Assembly: GCA_041396845.1 (NCBI GenBank)
Contig: JAWKXU010000005.1
Coordinates: forward strand, 124,001 to 188,000
From: JAWKXU01 sp020446465
GTDB lineage: Bacteria > Pseudomonadota > Alphaproteobacteria > Sphingomonadales > Sphingomonadaceae
Direction of reading: 5' to 3'
Length of the DNA: 64,000 nucleotides
Below the pieces are notes generated by a model that saw only the letters and a list, made by a program, of their open reading frames with translations, was not told the origin of the DNA and ran no database searches. The translations under genes were made by a program, and so were the position numbers. Shown here piece after piece: positions 54,807 to 63,613 of this stretch. Positions within the stretch are counted from its first letter, which is position 1, and every line of letters begins with the position of its first letter.

Positions 54807-57068
54807 TTGGCCGACGACAACAAGCTGCGCTTCACCGAACGCGAAGCGCTGTTTTACCATGAGACTATCCGCCCCGGCAAAATCGAGATTATCGCCAGCA
54901 AACCGATGGCGACCCAGCGCGATCTCAGCCTCGCCTATTCGCCGGGCGTTGCCGCCCCGGTTGAGGCGATTGCTGCCGACCCGTCGCTTGCTGCACGTTA
55001 CACGGCCCGTTCCAACCTTGTTGCCGTGATTTCGAACGGCACCGCCATTCTTGGCCTCGGCAATCTGGGCGCGCTGGCGTCCAAGCCGGTGATGGAAGGC
55101 AAGGCCGTTCTCTTCAAGCGTTTCGCCGATGTCGATTCAATCGACATCGAACTGGCGACCGAAGACCCCGAAGCGATTATCAACGCGGTTGCGCTGATGG
55201 AGCCGAGCTTCGGCGGCATCAACCTTGAAGATATCAAGGCGCCCGAATGCTTCATTATCGAGCAGGCTCTGCGCGAGAAGATGAACATTCCGGTCATGCA
55301 CGATGACCAGCACGGCACTGCGATTATCGCGGCGGCGGGTCTTATCAACGCCTGCCATCTGACCGGGCGCAAGCTGGAAGATATCAAGGTCGTGGTGAAC
55401 GGCGCGGGCGCATCGGCGATTGCCTGCACCTCACTCATTAAGTCACTGGGCGTGCGTCATGACAATGTGACCATGTGCGACAGCAAGGGCGTGATTTATC
55501 GCGGGCGCGAGAATGTCGATCAGTTCAAGTCCGCTCATGCGATCGAAACCGATGCCCGCACGCTGAATGACGCGATTGCCGGGGCTGACCTGTTCCTGGG
55601 CCTGTCGGTCAAAGGCGCACTGACGCAGGACATGGTGAAGAAGATGGCCCCCAAGCCGATCATCTTTGCAATGGCCAATCCTGACCCCGAAATTACCCCG
55701 CCAGATGCAAAGGCCGTTCGGCCCGATGCAATCGTGGCCACGGGGCGTTCCGATTATCCCAACCAGGTCAACAACGTGCTGGGCTTCCCCTTCATTTTCC
55801 GCGGCGCACTGGATGTGCAGGCAACCGCGATCAATGAAGAAATGAAGATCGCCGCTGCCGAAGCGATTGCCGCGCTGGCGCGTGAACGCGTGCCCGAAGA
55901 AGTCGCCACGGCTTATGGCCGGAACCACCAGTTCGGGACTGAATACATTATCCCTGCACCGTTCGATCCGCGCCTGATTGAAAGAGTATCCTGCGCGGTT
56001 GCGAAGGCGGCAATGGATTCGGGTGTGGCCCAGTCCCCGATCGAGGATTTTGAAGCATACGCGCTCAGCCTCAAAGCGCGGCTGAACCCCACGACGACCG
56101 TGCTGACACAGGTTTTCGAGGAACTGAAGCGCAACCCGCGCCGGGTTGTCTTTGCCGAAGCCGAAGACGAAGTCGTTCTGCGTGCAGCGATCCAGTATCG
56201 CGATTTCGGATATGGCACGCCGATCCTTGTCGGTCGCACAGATGCGACACGGGCCAAACTGGTGGAGCTGGGGGTCGAAGACCCGGACAGCTACGAAATC
56301 CAGAACTCGGCTGATTCAATCTACGTGCCGGAGATGGTGGACTATCTCTATCGTCGCTTGCAGCGTCGCGGATACATGATCCGCGACGTGCGCCGCATGG
56401 TCAATCAGGATCGCAACGTCTTTGCTTCGCTGCTGGTTGCTCTGGGGCATGGCGATGCCATGATTTCAGGCCTGACGCGTCCGTTCGGGCAGACCATGCG
56501 CGAAGTGCAACTGGTGCTGGACCCCAAGCCGGGACACATGCCGTTTGGTATTCACCTGATGATCGGCAAGGATTACACCGTATTTTTGGCCGATACGACC
56601 ATTAACGAGCGCCCAAGCGCAGAGGAACTGGCCCATATCGCCAAGGAAACCGCTGCCGTGGCGCGCCGCCTGGGGCATGAACCGCGTGTTGCATTCCTCA
56701 GCTTTTCCACATTCGGCAACCCTTCCGGTAAATGGCTCGAACCGATCCGCGATGCTGTTGCGATACTCGATGCGGAAAAACCGAATTTCGAATACGAAGG
56801 CGAAGTTGCGCCCGATGCTGCCCTTAATCCCAAGGTCATGGCGAACTATCCGTTCAGCCGTTTGTCGCAACCGGCCAACGTGCTGATCATGCCGGGGCTG
56901 CAATCGGCCAATGTTTCGGCCAAGCTGCTGCGCGAACTTGGCGGCAACGCCACGATTGGCCCCATGCTGATCGGGATGGAAAAGCCGGTGCAGATCGCGC
57001 CGATGACTTCCATCGCGCCCGACATTTTGCAGCTTGCGGTGCTGGCGGCGGCAGGCGTGGTTGGCTGA
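54807..57068 (+). CDS. maeB: NADP-dependent malic enzyme with phosphotransacetylase-like domain
   Basis: MaeB decarboxylates malate to pyruvate with NADP. The 753-residue length fits the fused type: a malic-enzyme half (KLRFTEREALFYHETIRPGK, LAYSPGVAAPVEAI, HDDQHGTAIIAAAG) and a C-terminal phosphotransacetylase-like domain thought to be regulatory. The start is TTG at 54807 with AAGGAG 8 bp before it; no ATG fits as well. This use of TTG is a real departure from neighbours. Confidence 0.94.
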   Translation: MADDNKLRFTEREALFYHETIRPGKIEIIASKPMATQRDLSLAYSPGVAAPVEAIAADPSLAARYTARSNLVAVISNGTAILGLGNLGALASKPVMEGKAVLFKRFADVDSIDIELATEDPEAIINAVALMEPSFGGINLEDIKAPECFIIEQALREKMNIPVMHDDQHGTAIIAAAGLINACHLTGRKLEDIKVVVNGAGASAIACTSLIKSLGVRHDNVTMCDSKGVIYRGRENVDQFKSAHAIETDARTLNDAIAGADLFLGLSVKGALTQDMVKKMAPKPIIFAMANPDPEITPPDAKAVRPDAIVATGRSDYPNQVNNVLGFPFIFRGALDVQATAINEEMKIAAAEAIAALARERVPEEVATAYGRNHQFGTEYIIPAPFDPRLIERVSCAVAKAAMDSGVAQSPIEDFEAYALSLKARLNPTTTVLTQVFEELKRNPRRVVFAEAEDEVVLRAAIQYRDFGYGTPILVGRTDATRAKLVELGVEDPDSYEIQNSADSIYVPEMVDYLYRRLQRRGYMIRDVRRMVNQDRNVFASLLVALGHGDAMISGLTRPFGQTMREVQLVLDPKPGHMPFGIHLMIGKDYTVFLADTTINERPSAEELAHIAKETAAVARRLGHEPRVAFLSFSTFGNPSGKWLEPIRDAVAILDAEKPNFEYEGEVAPDAALNPKVMANYPFSRLSQPANVLIMPGLQSANVSAKLLRELGGNATIGPMLIGMEKPVQIAPMTSIAPDILQLAVLAAAGVVG

Positions 57069-57105
57069 TTGCCAGCTTCGCCAGCAGGGCGGCGCGCTCT
57101 TGCGT

Positions 57106-57891
57106 TCAGCTTAGCAGTTTGAACCCTGACACCAGCAGCACCAGCGCCAGCGCGGGGCGCAGCAGCCTGTCCGGCATATGGGTGGCGAGCAGGCTGCCCA
57201 GGATAACGCCGGGGATCGATCCGACGAGCAGGTTCATCAGCAGGCCTGTATCGACGCCGCCCACCGCCCAGTGGCCAAGCCCGCTAACGAAGGCCAGCGG
57301 CACGGCATGGGCGATGTCCGTGCCTACAATCCGCGCCATCGGCAGCGAGGGATAGAGCATCAGCAGCGCAGTCACACCGATTGCGCCCGCACCCACGGAA
57401 GACAGGGACACGGCTGTGCCGATGATTGCGCCCAGCACCACTGTCGGTAACAGTTCCCTGCCTTCGCGCACCGGGTGCCTGTTGGCGGCCCAGCGGATAA
57501 GGCTTGTCTGGAAAGCCACGGCCACGGCCGTAATCAACAGCATGACGCCCAGCAGGTAAACGATGACCGTTTGCACCACGCTGGCGGCCTCCCCAAACAG
57601 GTGGAGCGCCAGCAGCGTGACAAAGGCTGCTGGCAGGCTGCCGCTGGCGAGCCGCCTGACGATCTTCCAGTCAACCGTTTCCCGCCAGCCATGAACGGCG
57701 GAGCCTGCCGTCTTGGTCGTGGCGGCATAGATGAGGTCGGTGCCGACAGCGGTTTGCGGCGCAACGCCGAACACCAGCACCAGCAGCGGGGTCATCAGCG
57801 CGCCACCACCGACCCCGGTGAAACCCACCATCACGCCGACGGCAAATCCGGCAAGCGTATAGAGCCAGTCAAGTTGTGCGATGAAGTCCAT
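57106..57891 (-). CDS. TauE/SafE family sulfite/organo-anion exporter
   Basis: The 261-residue product has about eight membrane helices in two repeats, with the family motif VGFTGVGGGALMTPLLVL in the first and SLSSVGAGAIGVTALLMLYP in the second. It exports sulfite, sulfoacetate or similar anions; the exact substrate is unknown. ATG 57891 follows a GGGGGG stretch. A short upstream frame overlaps its ATG by TAATG. Confidence 0.9.
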   Translation of the reverse strand: MDFIAQLDWLYTLAGFAVGVMVGFTGVGGGALMTPLLVLVFGVAPQTAVGTDLIYAATTKTAGSAVHGWRETVDWKIVRRLASGSLPAAFVTLLALHLFGEAASVVQTVIVYLLGVMLLITAVAVAFQTSLIRWAANRHPVREGRELLPTVVLGAIIGTAVSLSSVGAGAIGVTALLMLYPSLPMARIVGTDIAHAVPLAFVSGLGHWAVGGVDTGLLMNLLVGSIPGVILGSLLATHMPDRLLRPALALVLLVSGFKLLS

Positions 57892-58076
57892 TAACCCCCC
57901 GTCTTGCCTTCACCGTCAAGGGGATAGCACAGGCAGGGGCCGGGCGTTAGCGCGAGATTGCACCTGTCCATGACCGGGATGGTCTGCCCGGCAATACAAT
58001 CGTGCTTTTGGTGCGCGCCCACGATTAGATTAGCGGCGGCGATAGCGGAAGTACCATACTTCGTGACAGGGTTCAA
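57891..58076 (-). CDS. Possible small protein coupled to the TauE gene
   Basis: The 61-codon frame begins at TTG 58076 and ends TAATG, sharing bases with the TauE start. The second half (IPVMDRCNLALTPGPCLCYP) has a high-GC third-position pattern like true coding sequence, and three Cys. The first 15 codons look less coding, and they lie where the island seems to begin, so the original 5' end may have been replaced. No domain is known. Confidence 0.35.
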   Translation of the reverse strand: MNPVTKYGTSAIAAANLIVGAHQKHDCIAGQTIPVMDRCNLALTPGPCLCYPLDGEGKTGG

Positions 58077-58191
58077 GCATCGTATTGATTTTCAGTAGTT
58101 TTTGGTGATTTTTTGACCTCGAAAATCGCTCCAGCAATCACCCAGCAATCACCGTTTCGAAGTGATGAGGGCATGGATTTGGTGCATCCGA
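58077..58191. other. Left edge of the accessory island: clustered repeats, no gene
   Basis: CCAGCAATCAC occurs twice in tandem (58131-58141 and 58142-58152), and GGTGATT about 30 bp before faces AATCACC. The sequence is A+T-rich compared with its left side. Such repeats could be integrase arm-type or att sites for the tyrosine recombinase at the right end of the window. Confidence 0.35.
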
Positions 58192-59148
58192 TCATGAGTT
58201 CCGGTCTGATGCTTGCACGTTCCGTTGACTAGCCAGCATTTCCGGGGTTCGCTCTTCAAATGCTCTGGCAAACTCGTTGTCGGTCCAACCTCGTTCGCCA
58301 TAATCTGGGTAGTCGTGAAACTGCCAGCCCTGCTCTCCATATTCCATGTCAAACAACGGCCCCACGAAGGGGCAGTTGTGGAGGTAGTAGGTCTGAACGA
58401 AAGGGTGGGTCTCCCAATCCTGCGCTATGAACTGATGACCTTTCGTCCCATTCAAAAACCATGGCTGCAGGCCGTGTGAACCGAACTGCCGGGCGATGAT
58501 TGTGCGCATGTGAAGGATTGCCGCCAGAGCGTCATCCTTTAGAGTTGAATAGGTCTCGACATTGAAATGGATCGAGTGATGCCGGAGCGATTTCAGCGCC
58601 CGAAACTCCTGCGCAACATCGGGCAGAAGAACACCCCAAGAGGCAAGAGCATCAATTGGCACATCCCAGTTGTCGAAGGACTTCTTGCGATAGACATGTC
58701 GGTATTCCGGCGTGGAGGTATAGAACTCGCGCAGATCAATGATCATGTGGTTTAAAATGCGCTCGCCAAGCGCACAGGCACCGACCAGGGCTGGGTAGTA
58801 GGCCCCGATCACATAGGCCTGACGCACCTGATGAAAGAAGCGATTGTGATAGGAGAGCGTGGAGAAGGGCTTTGAATCTATCGCCATGAAGTTCTCGATC
58901 TTGGCGTCAATTCCGAGCTCCCCGAATTCAGTTTTCAGGCCTTCACGCACGTTCGCCTTGTTCTTGAGCCATAGCGCCTTGTTTTCCTCGTCCCAGTGAT
59001 CGCCAATCTCCTGAGCGAGGGTGACCGAGCGCGTGTCGAAATCCATACCCCAGCTAAGATGTCGGCGGCGACCGCGATCTGGCAACGCCTCCTTCTCGGC
59101 ATTGATGCGCTTGCCAAGCTGAACGAGTGTTTCTGCCTGATCCACCAC
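58192..59148 (-). CDS. HEPN-like protein, fourth gene of the hip operon
   Basis: The product is 318 residues from GTG 59148, which shares its G with the TAG stop of the preceding small gene. The middle has a helix AYYPALVGACALGERILNHM, then about 60 residues later LKSLRHHSIHF. Together these give a conserved acidic residue followed by R-x4-H, the signature of HEPN RNases (toxins, Abi and CRISPR-linked nucleases). The C-terminal 100 residues, rich in Trp, Tyr and Asp, are not recognised. I infer, but cannot prove, RNA cleavage. ATG 59046 is an alternative start that would lose the overlap. Confidence 0.6.
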   Translation of the reverse strand: MVDQAETLVQLGKRINAEKEALPDRGRRRHLSWGMDFDTRSVTLAQEIGDHWDEENKALWLKNKANVREGLKTEFGELGIDAKIENFMAIDSKPFSTLSYHNRFFHQVRQAYVIGAYYPALVGACALGERILNHMIIDLREFYTSTPEYRHVYRKKSFDNWDVPIDALASWGVLLPDVAQEFRALKSLRHHSIHFNVETYSTLKDDALAAILHMRTIIARQFGSHGLQPWFLNGTKGHQFIAQDWETHPFVQTYYLHNCPFVGPLFDMEYGEQGWQFHDYPDYGERGWTDNEFARAFEERTPEMLASQRNVQASDRNS

Positions 59149-59285
59149 TAACGATACTGACCTTCGTCGCACGTGCACATCATGGCCGCACCATAATCTT
59201 GGCAGCGGCATTTGCGGATCAGTTGGTGCTGGTTAAGGCAAGCTAGGTCGGGGTGTTCGCAGGTCGGGACGGACGGCTTATTCAT
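59148..59285 (-). CDS. 45-residue six-cysteine protein between hipA and the HEPN-like gene
   Basis: The ATG at 59285 lies inside the last codons of hipA (overlap ATGAATAA), and its TAG overlaps the GTG of the next gene, so it is tightly coupled on both sides. Cys are at 9, 16, 26, 28, 37 and 39 (C-x6-C, then two CxC pairs), with His 11 and 20, so metal binding (Zn or Fe-S) is likely. It resembles no family I know. Short length means low certainty, but the overlaps and Cys pattern are unlikely by chance. Confidence 0.6.
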   Translation of the reverse strand: MNKPSVPTCEHPDLACLNQHQLIRKCRCQDYGAAMMCTCDEGQYR

Positions 59286-60528
59286 CGTCGCCTGCCAGTC
59301 GAAAGCAGGTGGCGAAACGTCCCCGGTCGGACTGGCCCAGTCCGGCTTCCTCGAACAGCGGCTCCCAGCGCGCAGCGACGATGGCCCGCATCTCCGCGAC
59401 GATGGCCTCCGCTTCTTCCTGACCAAGATCAAACACTGCTGCTCCGGCCAAGGCATTTTCGAGCGTGGCATTGCGCCCTTCAGGGCCCACGCCGAGGACA
59501 AGCCGCCGCTCCAGACCAACCTGTGGCTTGGGCACGACATCGTAGAGCGGGGACAGGCGCCAGCCCTTGCCGTCGTGCAGGAATCCGTGGTTGCGCAGGT
59601 GATCGTCGTCATTGGTGACGAGGATGTTGAACACCATGCGCTTGAACAATTCATGCAGGTCCTGGCGAACCTGCGTGCCGTGCTGGCGAAGCGCTCCGGC
59701 AAGGTCGGCGTAGCTGTAGCGGCTGACCTCGCTTTCATGCGCACCAAGCATCGTCAGGCCCGACGCGAAATGCCGTCGCTCCATCCAGTTGCCGTGCGGG
59801 ATACGGTCGAACCGCTCTATTAGATAGATGTCGCGCTCGAGCACGCGTTTGAAATCGAGCGCGGGCACGTTGAGACCGCATTCGCCAGCAAGGCGCATGG
59901 TGGCGTATTCCACCCGGCATTCGGGAAAGCTGTCGTTGCGGGCCTGGAACTTGGCAATCCAGGGCTGGTCGCCAATTTCGGTCGCGGCCTTGGGACGTGC
60001 GCCGCCCAGCGATGATCCCGCAGTCAGCAGTTGCTTCAAGTTCTCATCGAGTTCCTCGACATGCTGCGCCCGTTCGGTCGCCTCGGCCAGTTCTTCGAGC
60101 GTGAAATGCTCGCCCGGCGCATCGCCTTCGCCCCATGGCGTGACGCGCTGAGGGCGTTCGGGGGTCGGACCGAAGGCGAGGCAACCCACACGATGTTCGC
60201 CCGAGGCGAGGATAAGGTCGATCTCGTTGGGCAGGCGATCACCCATGGCCTTGTACATAAGATACTGGCCCCAACCGTCGGGTGCTGCATCGCGGATGCC
60301 GTTGAAGACGGCGAAGCCCTCCTCGGTCCGGAAGGTGTGACTGCTGCCTGCTTCGTGCAGCGGCAGAGCGACCGGATCGATCGGGATGCGGTCTGAGCGT
60401 TCAAGATAGCGACGGCCATAGGCGAATGTCGCAAACTTGTTGCGCGGCTCGTCGGTCATGGTGAGCAGCCCGGCGGGAACCGGACCTTCGGGCAGATGCA
60501 CGAAGACATAGGTGCGCACGCTCACCAT
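59278..60528 (-). CDS. hipA: HipA-family serine/threonine kinase toxin
   Basis: The 416-residue product has the HipA N-terminal subdomain and kinase core. The glycine-rich loop is GSSLGGARPK (171-180), the ATP lysine K193 is in WIAKFQ, the catalytic loop is TNDDDHLRNHGF (Asp 308, Asn 313), and the metal Asp is D330 in SPLYDVVP. E. coli HipA phosphorylates glutamyl-tRNA synthetase; other targets occur in relatives, so this one's is unknown. It follows hipB by 6 bp and overlaps the six-Cys gene by 8 bp. Confidence 0.92.
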   Translation of the reverse strand: MVSVRTYVFVHLPEGPVPAGLLTMTDEPRNKFATFAYGRRYLERSDRIPIDPVALPLHEAGSSHTFRTEEGFAVFNGIRDAAPDGWGQYLMYKAMGDRLPNEIDLILASGEHRVGCLAFGPTPERPQRVTPWGEGDAPGEHFTLEELAEATERAQHVEELDENLKQLLTAGSSLGGARPKAATEIGDQPWIAKFQARNDSFPECRVEYATMRLAGECGLNVPALDFKRVLERDIYLIERFDRIPHGNWMERRHFASGLTMLGAHESEVSRYSYADLAGALRQHGTQVRQDLHELFKRMVFNILVTNDDDHLRNHGFLHDGKGWRLSPLYDVVPKPQVGLERRLVLGVGPEGRNATLENALAGAAVFDLGQEEAEAIVAEMRAIVAARWEPLFEEAGLGQSDRGRFATCFRLAGDDE

Positions 60529-60534
60529 GACGGG

Positions 60535-60876
60535 TCAGAAGTCCAGGTCATCGTCATCTGACGCATGAGTCGTTTTGGGTAGGCGCGCGAGATCTTCGCT
60601 GATGCCCGCGCGATCGGTATCGGGAGCAGCAAGTTCGGCAAGGCGGGCCGTCATCCCGAACACGTGAAGCGCGCTGGCGAGGACCGCAAGGCCAACCGTT
60701 GGGTCCCCGGCTTCCAGTCGCTGCAATGTCTGCACCGAGACGAGCATGCGCTCTGCCATGAGCCGCTGCGGCAGCTTACGCCGCCGCCGCGCGAGCGCGA
60801 TATCCTTGCCCAGCTGCGCGATGGCGCGCTGGCTCTGGGGCGGCAGTCCGCTGGCGACTCTGGAGGCACGTGGCAT
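60535..60876 (-). CDS. hipB: HipB-like XRE-family antitoxin/repressor
   Basis: The 113-residue product has a helix-turn-helix at about residues 22-75 (AIAQLGKDIALARRRRKLPQ, then MLVSVQTLQRLEAGDPTVGL) and an acidic C-terminal tail (SDDDDLDF) that may reach into HipA. It should bind the palindrome just upstream and repress the operon, with HipA as co-repressor. ATG 60876 lies 11 bp from the first operator arm. Confidence 0.9.
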   Translation of the reverse strand: MPRASRVASGLPPQSQRAIAQLGKDIALARRRRKLPQRLMAERMLVSVQTLQRLEAGDPTVGLAVLASALHVFGMTARLAELAAPDTDRAGISEDLARLPKTTHASDDDDLDF

Positions 60877-60886
60877 GACGATATAA

Positions 60887-60930
60887 ATGACATATCATGC
60901 CTATTCTGTCAATTTGACATGATATGTCAT
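60887..60930. promoter_or_regulatory. HipB operator: perfect 13-bp inverted repeat with -35 between arms
   Basis: ATGACATATCATG (60887-60899) and CATGATATGTCAT (60918-60930) are exact inverted copies, 18 bp apart. TTGACA on the minus strand (60912-60907) lies between them, so a HipB dimer on either arm would block RNA polymerase. Confidence 0.75.
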
Positions 60931-61054
60931 GTATTTTGACTGCTTCACTGGTCGTGATAGGCAACTTCCTATTCCGCCAAACAGTAGTCTGTTGATTTCC
61001 GCTGAGATTTGACCCGGGATTTTCATCGAGAAGTGACCCGGGTTGCGGGGGTAT

Positions 61055-61873
61055 TTATTGCCCGCTGATTTCGGCTTTGGTCAAGAGTTGCGTTGTCTCC
61101 TTTTTCGGTTTGCCGTTTGCGGCGGAAGCCTTGAAGCGGAAGCTGTCGTTTCCGGTTTCGAGGATGTGGCAATGGTGGGTTAGCCGGTCGAGCAGGGCCG
61201 TGGTCATCTTGGCATCGCCGAACACGCTGGCCCATTCGGAGAAGCTGAGGTTGGTGGTGATGACGACGCTGGTGCGCTCGTAAAGCTTGCTGAGCAGATG
61301 GAACAGCAAGGCTCCGCCTGACGGGCTGAACGGCAGATATCCCAGCTCATCGAGGATCACGAGATCGAGACGCAGCAGGCGTTCGGCGAGTTGCCCTGCC
61401 TTGTTCAGCACCTTTTCCTGTTCCAGCGCGTTGACCAGATCGACGGTCGAGAAGAAGCGCACCTTCTTGCGGTGGTGCTCGACAGCCTGCACGCCCAGCG
61501 CCGTGGCGACATGGGTCTTGCCCGTGCCGGGCCCGCCGATCAGGACGACGTTGTGTGCGTCATCGATAAACTCACCGCGATGAAGCTGGCGGATCATGGC
61601 CTCGTTCGCTTCGCTGGAGGCAAAATCGAAGGTGGCCAGATCCTTGTAGGCCGGGAACCTTGCTGCCTTCATCTGGTAGGCGATCGAGCGGACCTCGCGT
61701 TCGGCCACCTCGGCCTTGAGCAGCCCAGAGAGGATCGGCACCGCCGCGCTGAACGCGGGCGCGCCCTGTTCGATGAGATCGCCGGCGGCCTGGGCCATGC
61801 CGTACATCTTCAGGCCGCGCAGCATTACCACCACGGCAGCGCTGGCCGGATCATGACGCCCAAGACTACTCAT
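61055..61873 (-). CDS. istB: IS21-family helper ATPase IstB
   Basis: The 272-residue AAA+ protein has Walker A GGPGTGKTH (113-121) and Walker B LVILDELGYLPFS, followed by the VVITTNLSFSEWASVF block. IstB assists the IstA transposase and selects targets. Its ATG overlaps the istA stop by 4 bp. It is intact although its partner is frameshifted. Confidence 0.95.
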   Translation of the reverse strand: MSSLGRHDPASAAVVVMLRGLKMYGMAQAAGDLIEQGAPAFSAAVPILSGLLKAEVAEREVRSIAYQMKAARFPAYKDLATFDFASSEANEAMIRQLHRGEFIDDAHNVVLIGGPGTGKTHVATALGVQAVEHHRKKVRFFSTVDLVNALEQEKVLNKAGQLAERLLRLDLVILDELGYLPFSPSGGALLFHLLSKLYERTSVVITTNLSFSEWASVFGDAKMTTALLDRLTHHCHILETGNDSFRFKASAANGKPKKETTQLLTKAEISGQ

Positions 61874-63389
61874 GCGCGCACCTCCTTGCCGCGCAAGGCA
61901 TCGTAGCGGGCGACATTGGCTTTGGGTTCACGGCGCAGCGTCAGCGCCTGCGGGGCATCGATCCTCGGTGGGTTCCCGTCCTTGCCATCGATCAGCCTGT
62001 GCAGCACGTTCAGGATATGGGTCTTGGTGGGAACACCTGCTTCCAACGCCAGCTCGACAGCACACAGCACTGCCCGCTCATCGTGGTGCAGAACCAGCGA
62101 GAGGATATCGACCATCTCCCTGTCGCCGCCGGGTGCCTGAGAAGATGCGTCTGCAGCTGCCGGAACGCTTCAGGCATCTCGGTAAAGGGGGCGCCATTGC
62201 GCAGGGCTCCGGGCTTGCGCTGGATCACTGCCAGATAGTGCCGCCAGTCATAAACCGTCTGCCCCCGCAGGTGATGCGCCCGGGTGATAATGCGCTGATG
62301 TTCGCACAGGACCCGGCCTTCGGCGGCAACGACGATCCGGTCAGGGTATATCCGCAGACTTACGGGCCGGTTGGCGAAGGAGGCTGGCACGCTGTAACGG
62401 TGGCGCTCGAAGTGAACCAGACAGGTCGGCGATACCCGCTTGGTATGCTCGACAAAGCCATCGAAGGGGCGCCCCATCTCCATCAGGCTGGCGAGCTCGG
62501 CGGCATGCACATCGGCGACCGTGCCAGGCAATGTGCCGTGCTGGACCTGGCTCCATTGCTCGATGCAGCGTTCCTCCAGCCACGCATTGAGCGCTTCCAG
62601 ATCGGGAAAGGCCGGCATCTTCTGCCACAGGCGCCGCCGGGCATCCTGGACGTTCTTCTCGACCTGGCCTTTCTCCCACCCGGAAGCCGGGTTGCAGAAC
62701 TCGGGTTCGAACAGATAGTGGCTGGCCATGGCGGCAAAGCGGGCGTTGACCTGCCGGACTTTACCTGCGCCGATCCGGTCAACGGCGGTCTTCATATTGT
62801 CAAAGATCCCCCGCCGGGGCACGCCGCCCAATACCCGGAAGGCCCGTGTCAGCGCGTCGAACAGCATCTCGTGCGTCTGCAGCGGATAGGCCCTGACGAT
62901 AAACGCCTTGCTGTGCGACAGCTTGGTATGCGCAGCCTGCAGCTTTACACGTTCGCCGGCAACAACCGCCCAGTCTTCGCTCCAGTCGAACTGGAACGCT
63001 TCGCCCGGCGCAAATACCAGCGGCACAAAGGTCCCGCGCCCGCTGGTCTGCTGCTCGTACTGTAACTGCGCTTTCCACTTGCGTGCGAACGCCGCCACGC
63101 GCCCGTAGGATCCGTCAAAACCCAGCTCCACCAGATCGGCATGCATCTGCTTCACCGTGCGGCGTTGCTTGCGTGACTTGCCAGCCTCGATCCGCAGCCA
63201 GCCTGACAGCTTATCGGCATACGGGTCCAGCTTGCTCGGTCGATCGGGAACCTTGAACACTGGTTCCACCTCGCCGCTGCGCAGATATTTGCGGATCGTG
63301 TTACGCGACAGTCCTGTGCGCCGCCCTATCTCCCGGATCGGCAGCTTGTCGCGAAAACGCCAGCGCCGGATCACACTCAGTAAATCCAT
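61870..63389 (-). pseudogene. istA: IS21-family transposase IstA, frameshifted
   Basis: The frame from ATG 63389 reads the HTH domain (REIGRRTGLSRNTIRKYLRS) and the DDE core (AFQFDWSEDWAVVAG, RRGIFDNMKTAVDRIG). It then switches into a wrong frame near 62130, after FRQLQTHLLRHPAA. The normal C-terminus (MVDILSLVLHHDERAVLCAV onward) continues in another frame from about 62115 to 61870. A single missing base, or a sequencing error, explains it. If real, the transposase lacks its proper last 80 or so residues. Confidence 0.88.
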
Positions 63390-63501
63390 CTCGATCACTC
63401 CATGTCGCCTCCAATCCAAAGATCGGAAGCCGTTCAAACATGGGTCAAATCTCAATGAAAATTATCTCCCCTCCCGGGTCAAATCTCACCGGAAATCAAC
63501 A

Positions 63502-63613
63502 TTCCTTGGGCGCCTGGCCAAGTCGTCAGAGTGAGACATGGATTGGTCCAAGAGTGAAGCGGAACACTCCAATCCACTTGCCACGCGTAAATTGCGCAGG
63601 AAAGCATGAACCG
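63502..63613. other. Short gap between IS21 and the integrase
   Basis: These 112 bp contain no gene or repeat that I can identify. Confidence 0.5.

Larger units (their letters stand above)
60990..63501 (-). mobile_element. IS21-family insertion sequence
   Basis: The element of about 2.5 kb has ends TGTTGATTTCCGCTGAGATT and, at the right, the inverted TGTTGATTTCCGGTGAGATT. Inner multiple terminal repeats GAGATTTGACCCGGG recur at both ends, as is typical of IS21. It encodes istA and istB. Flanking bases (TAGTC left, TTCCT right) show no target duplication, so the copy may be old or recombined. Confidence 0.9.
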
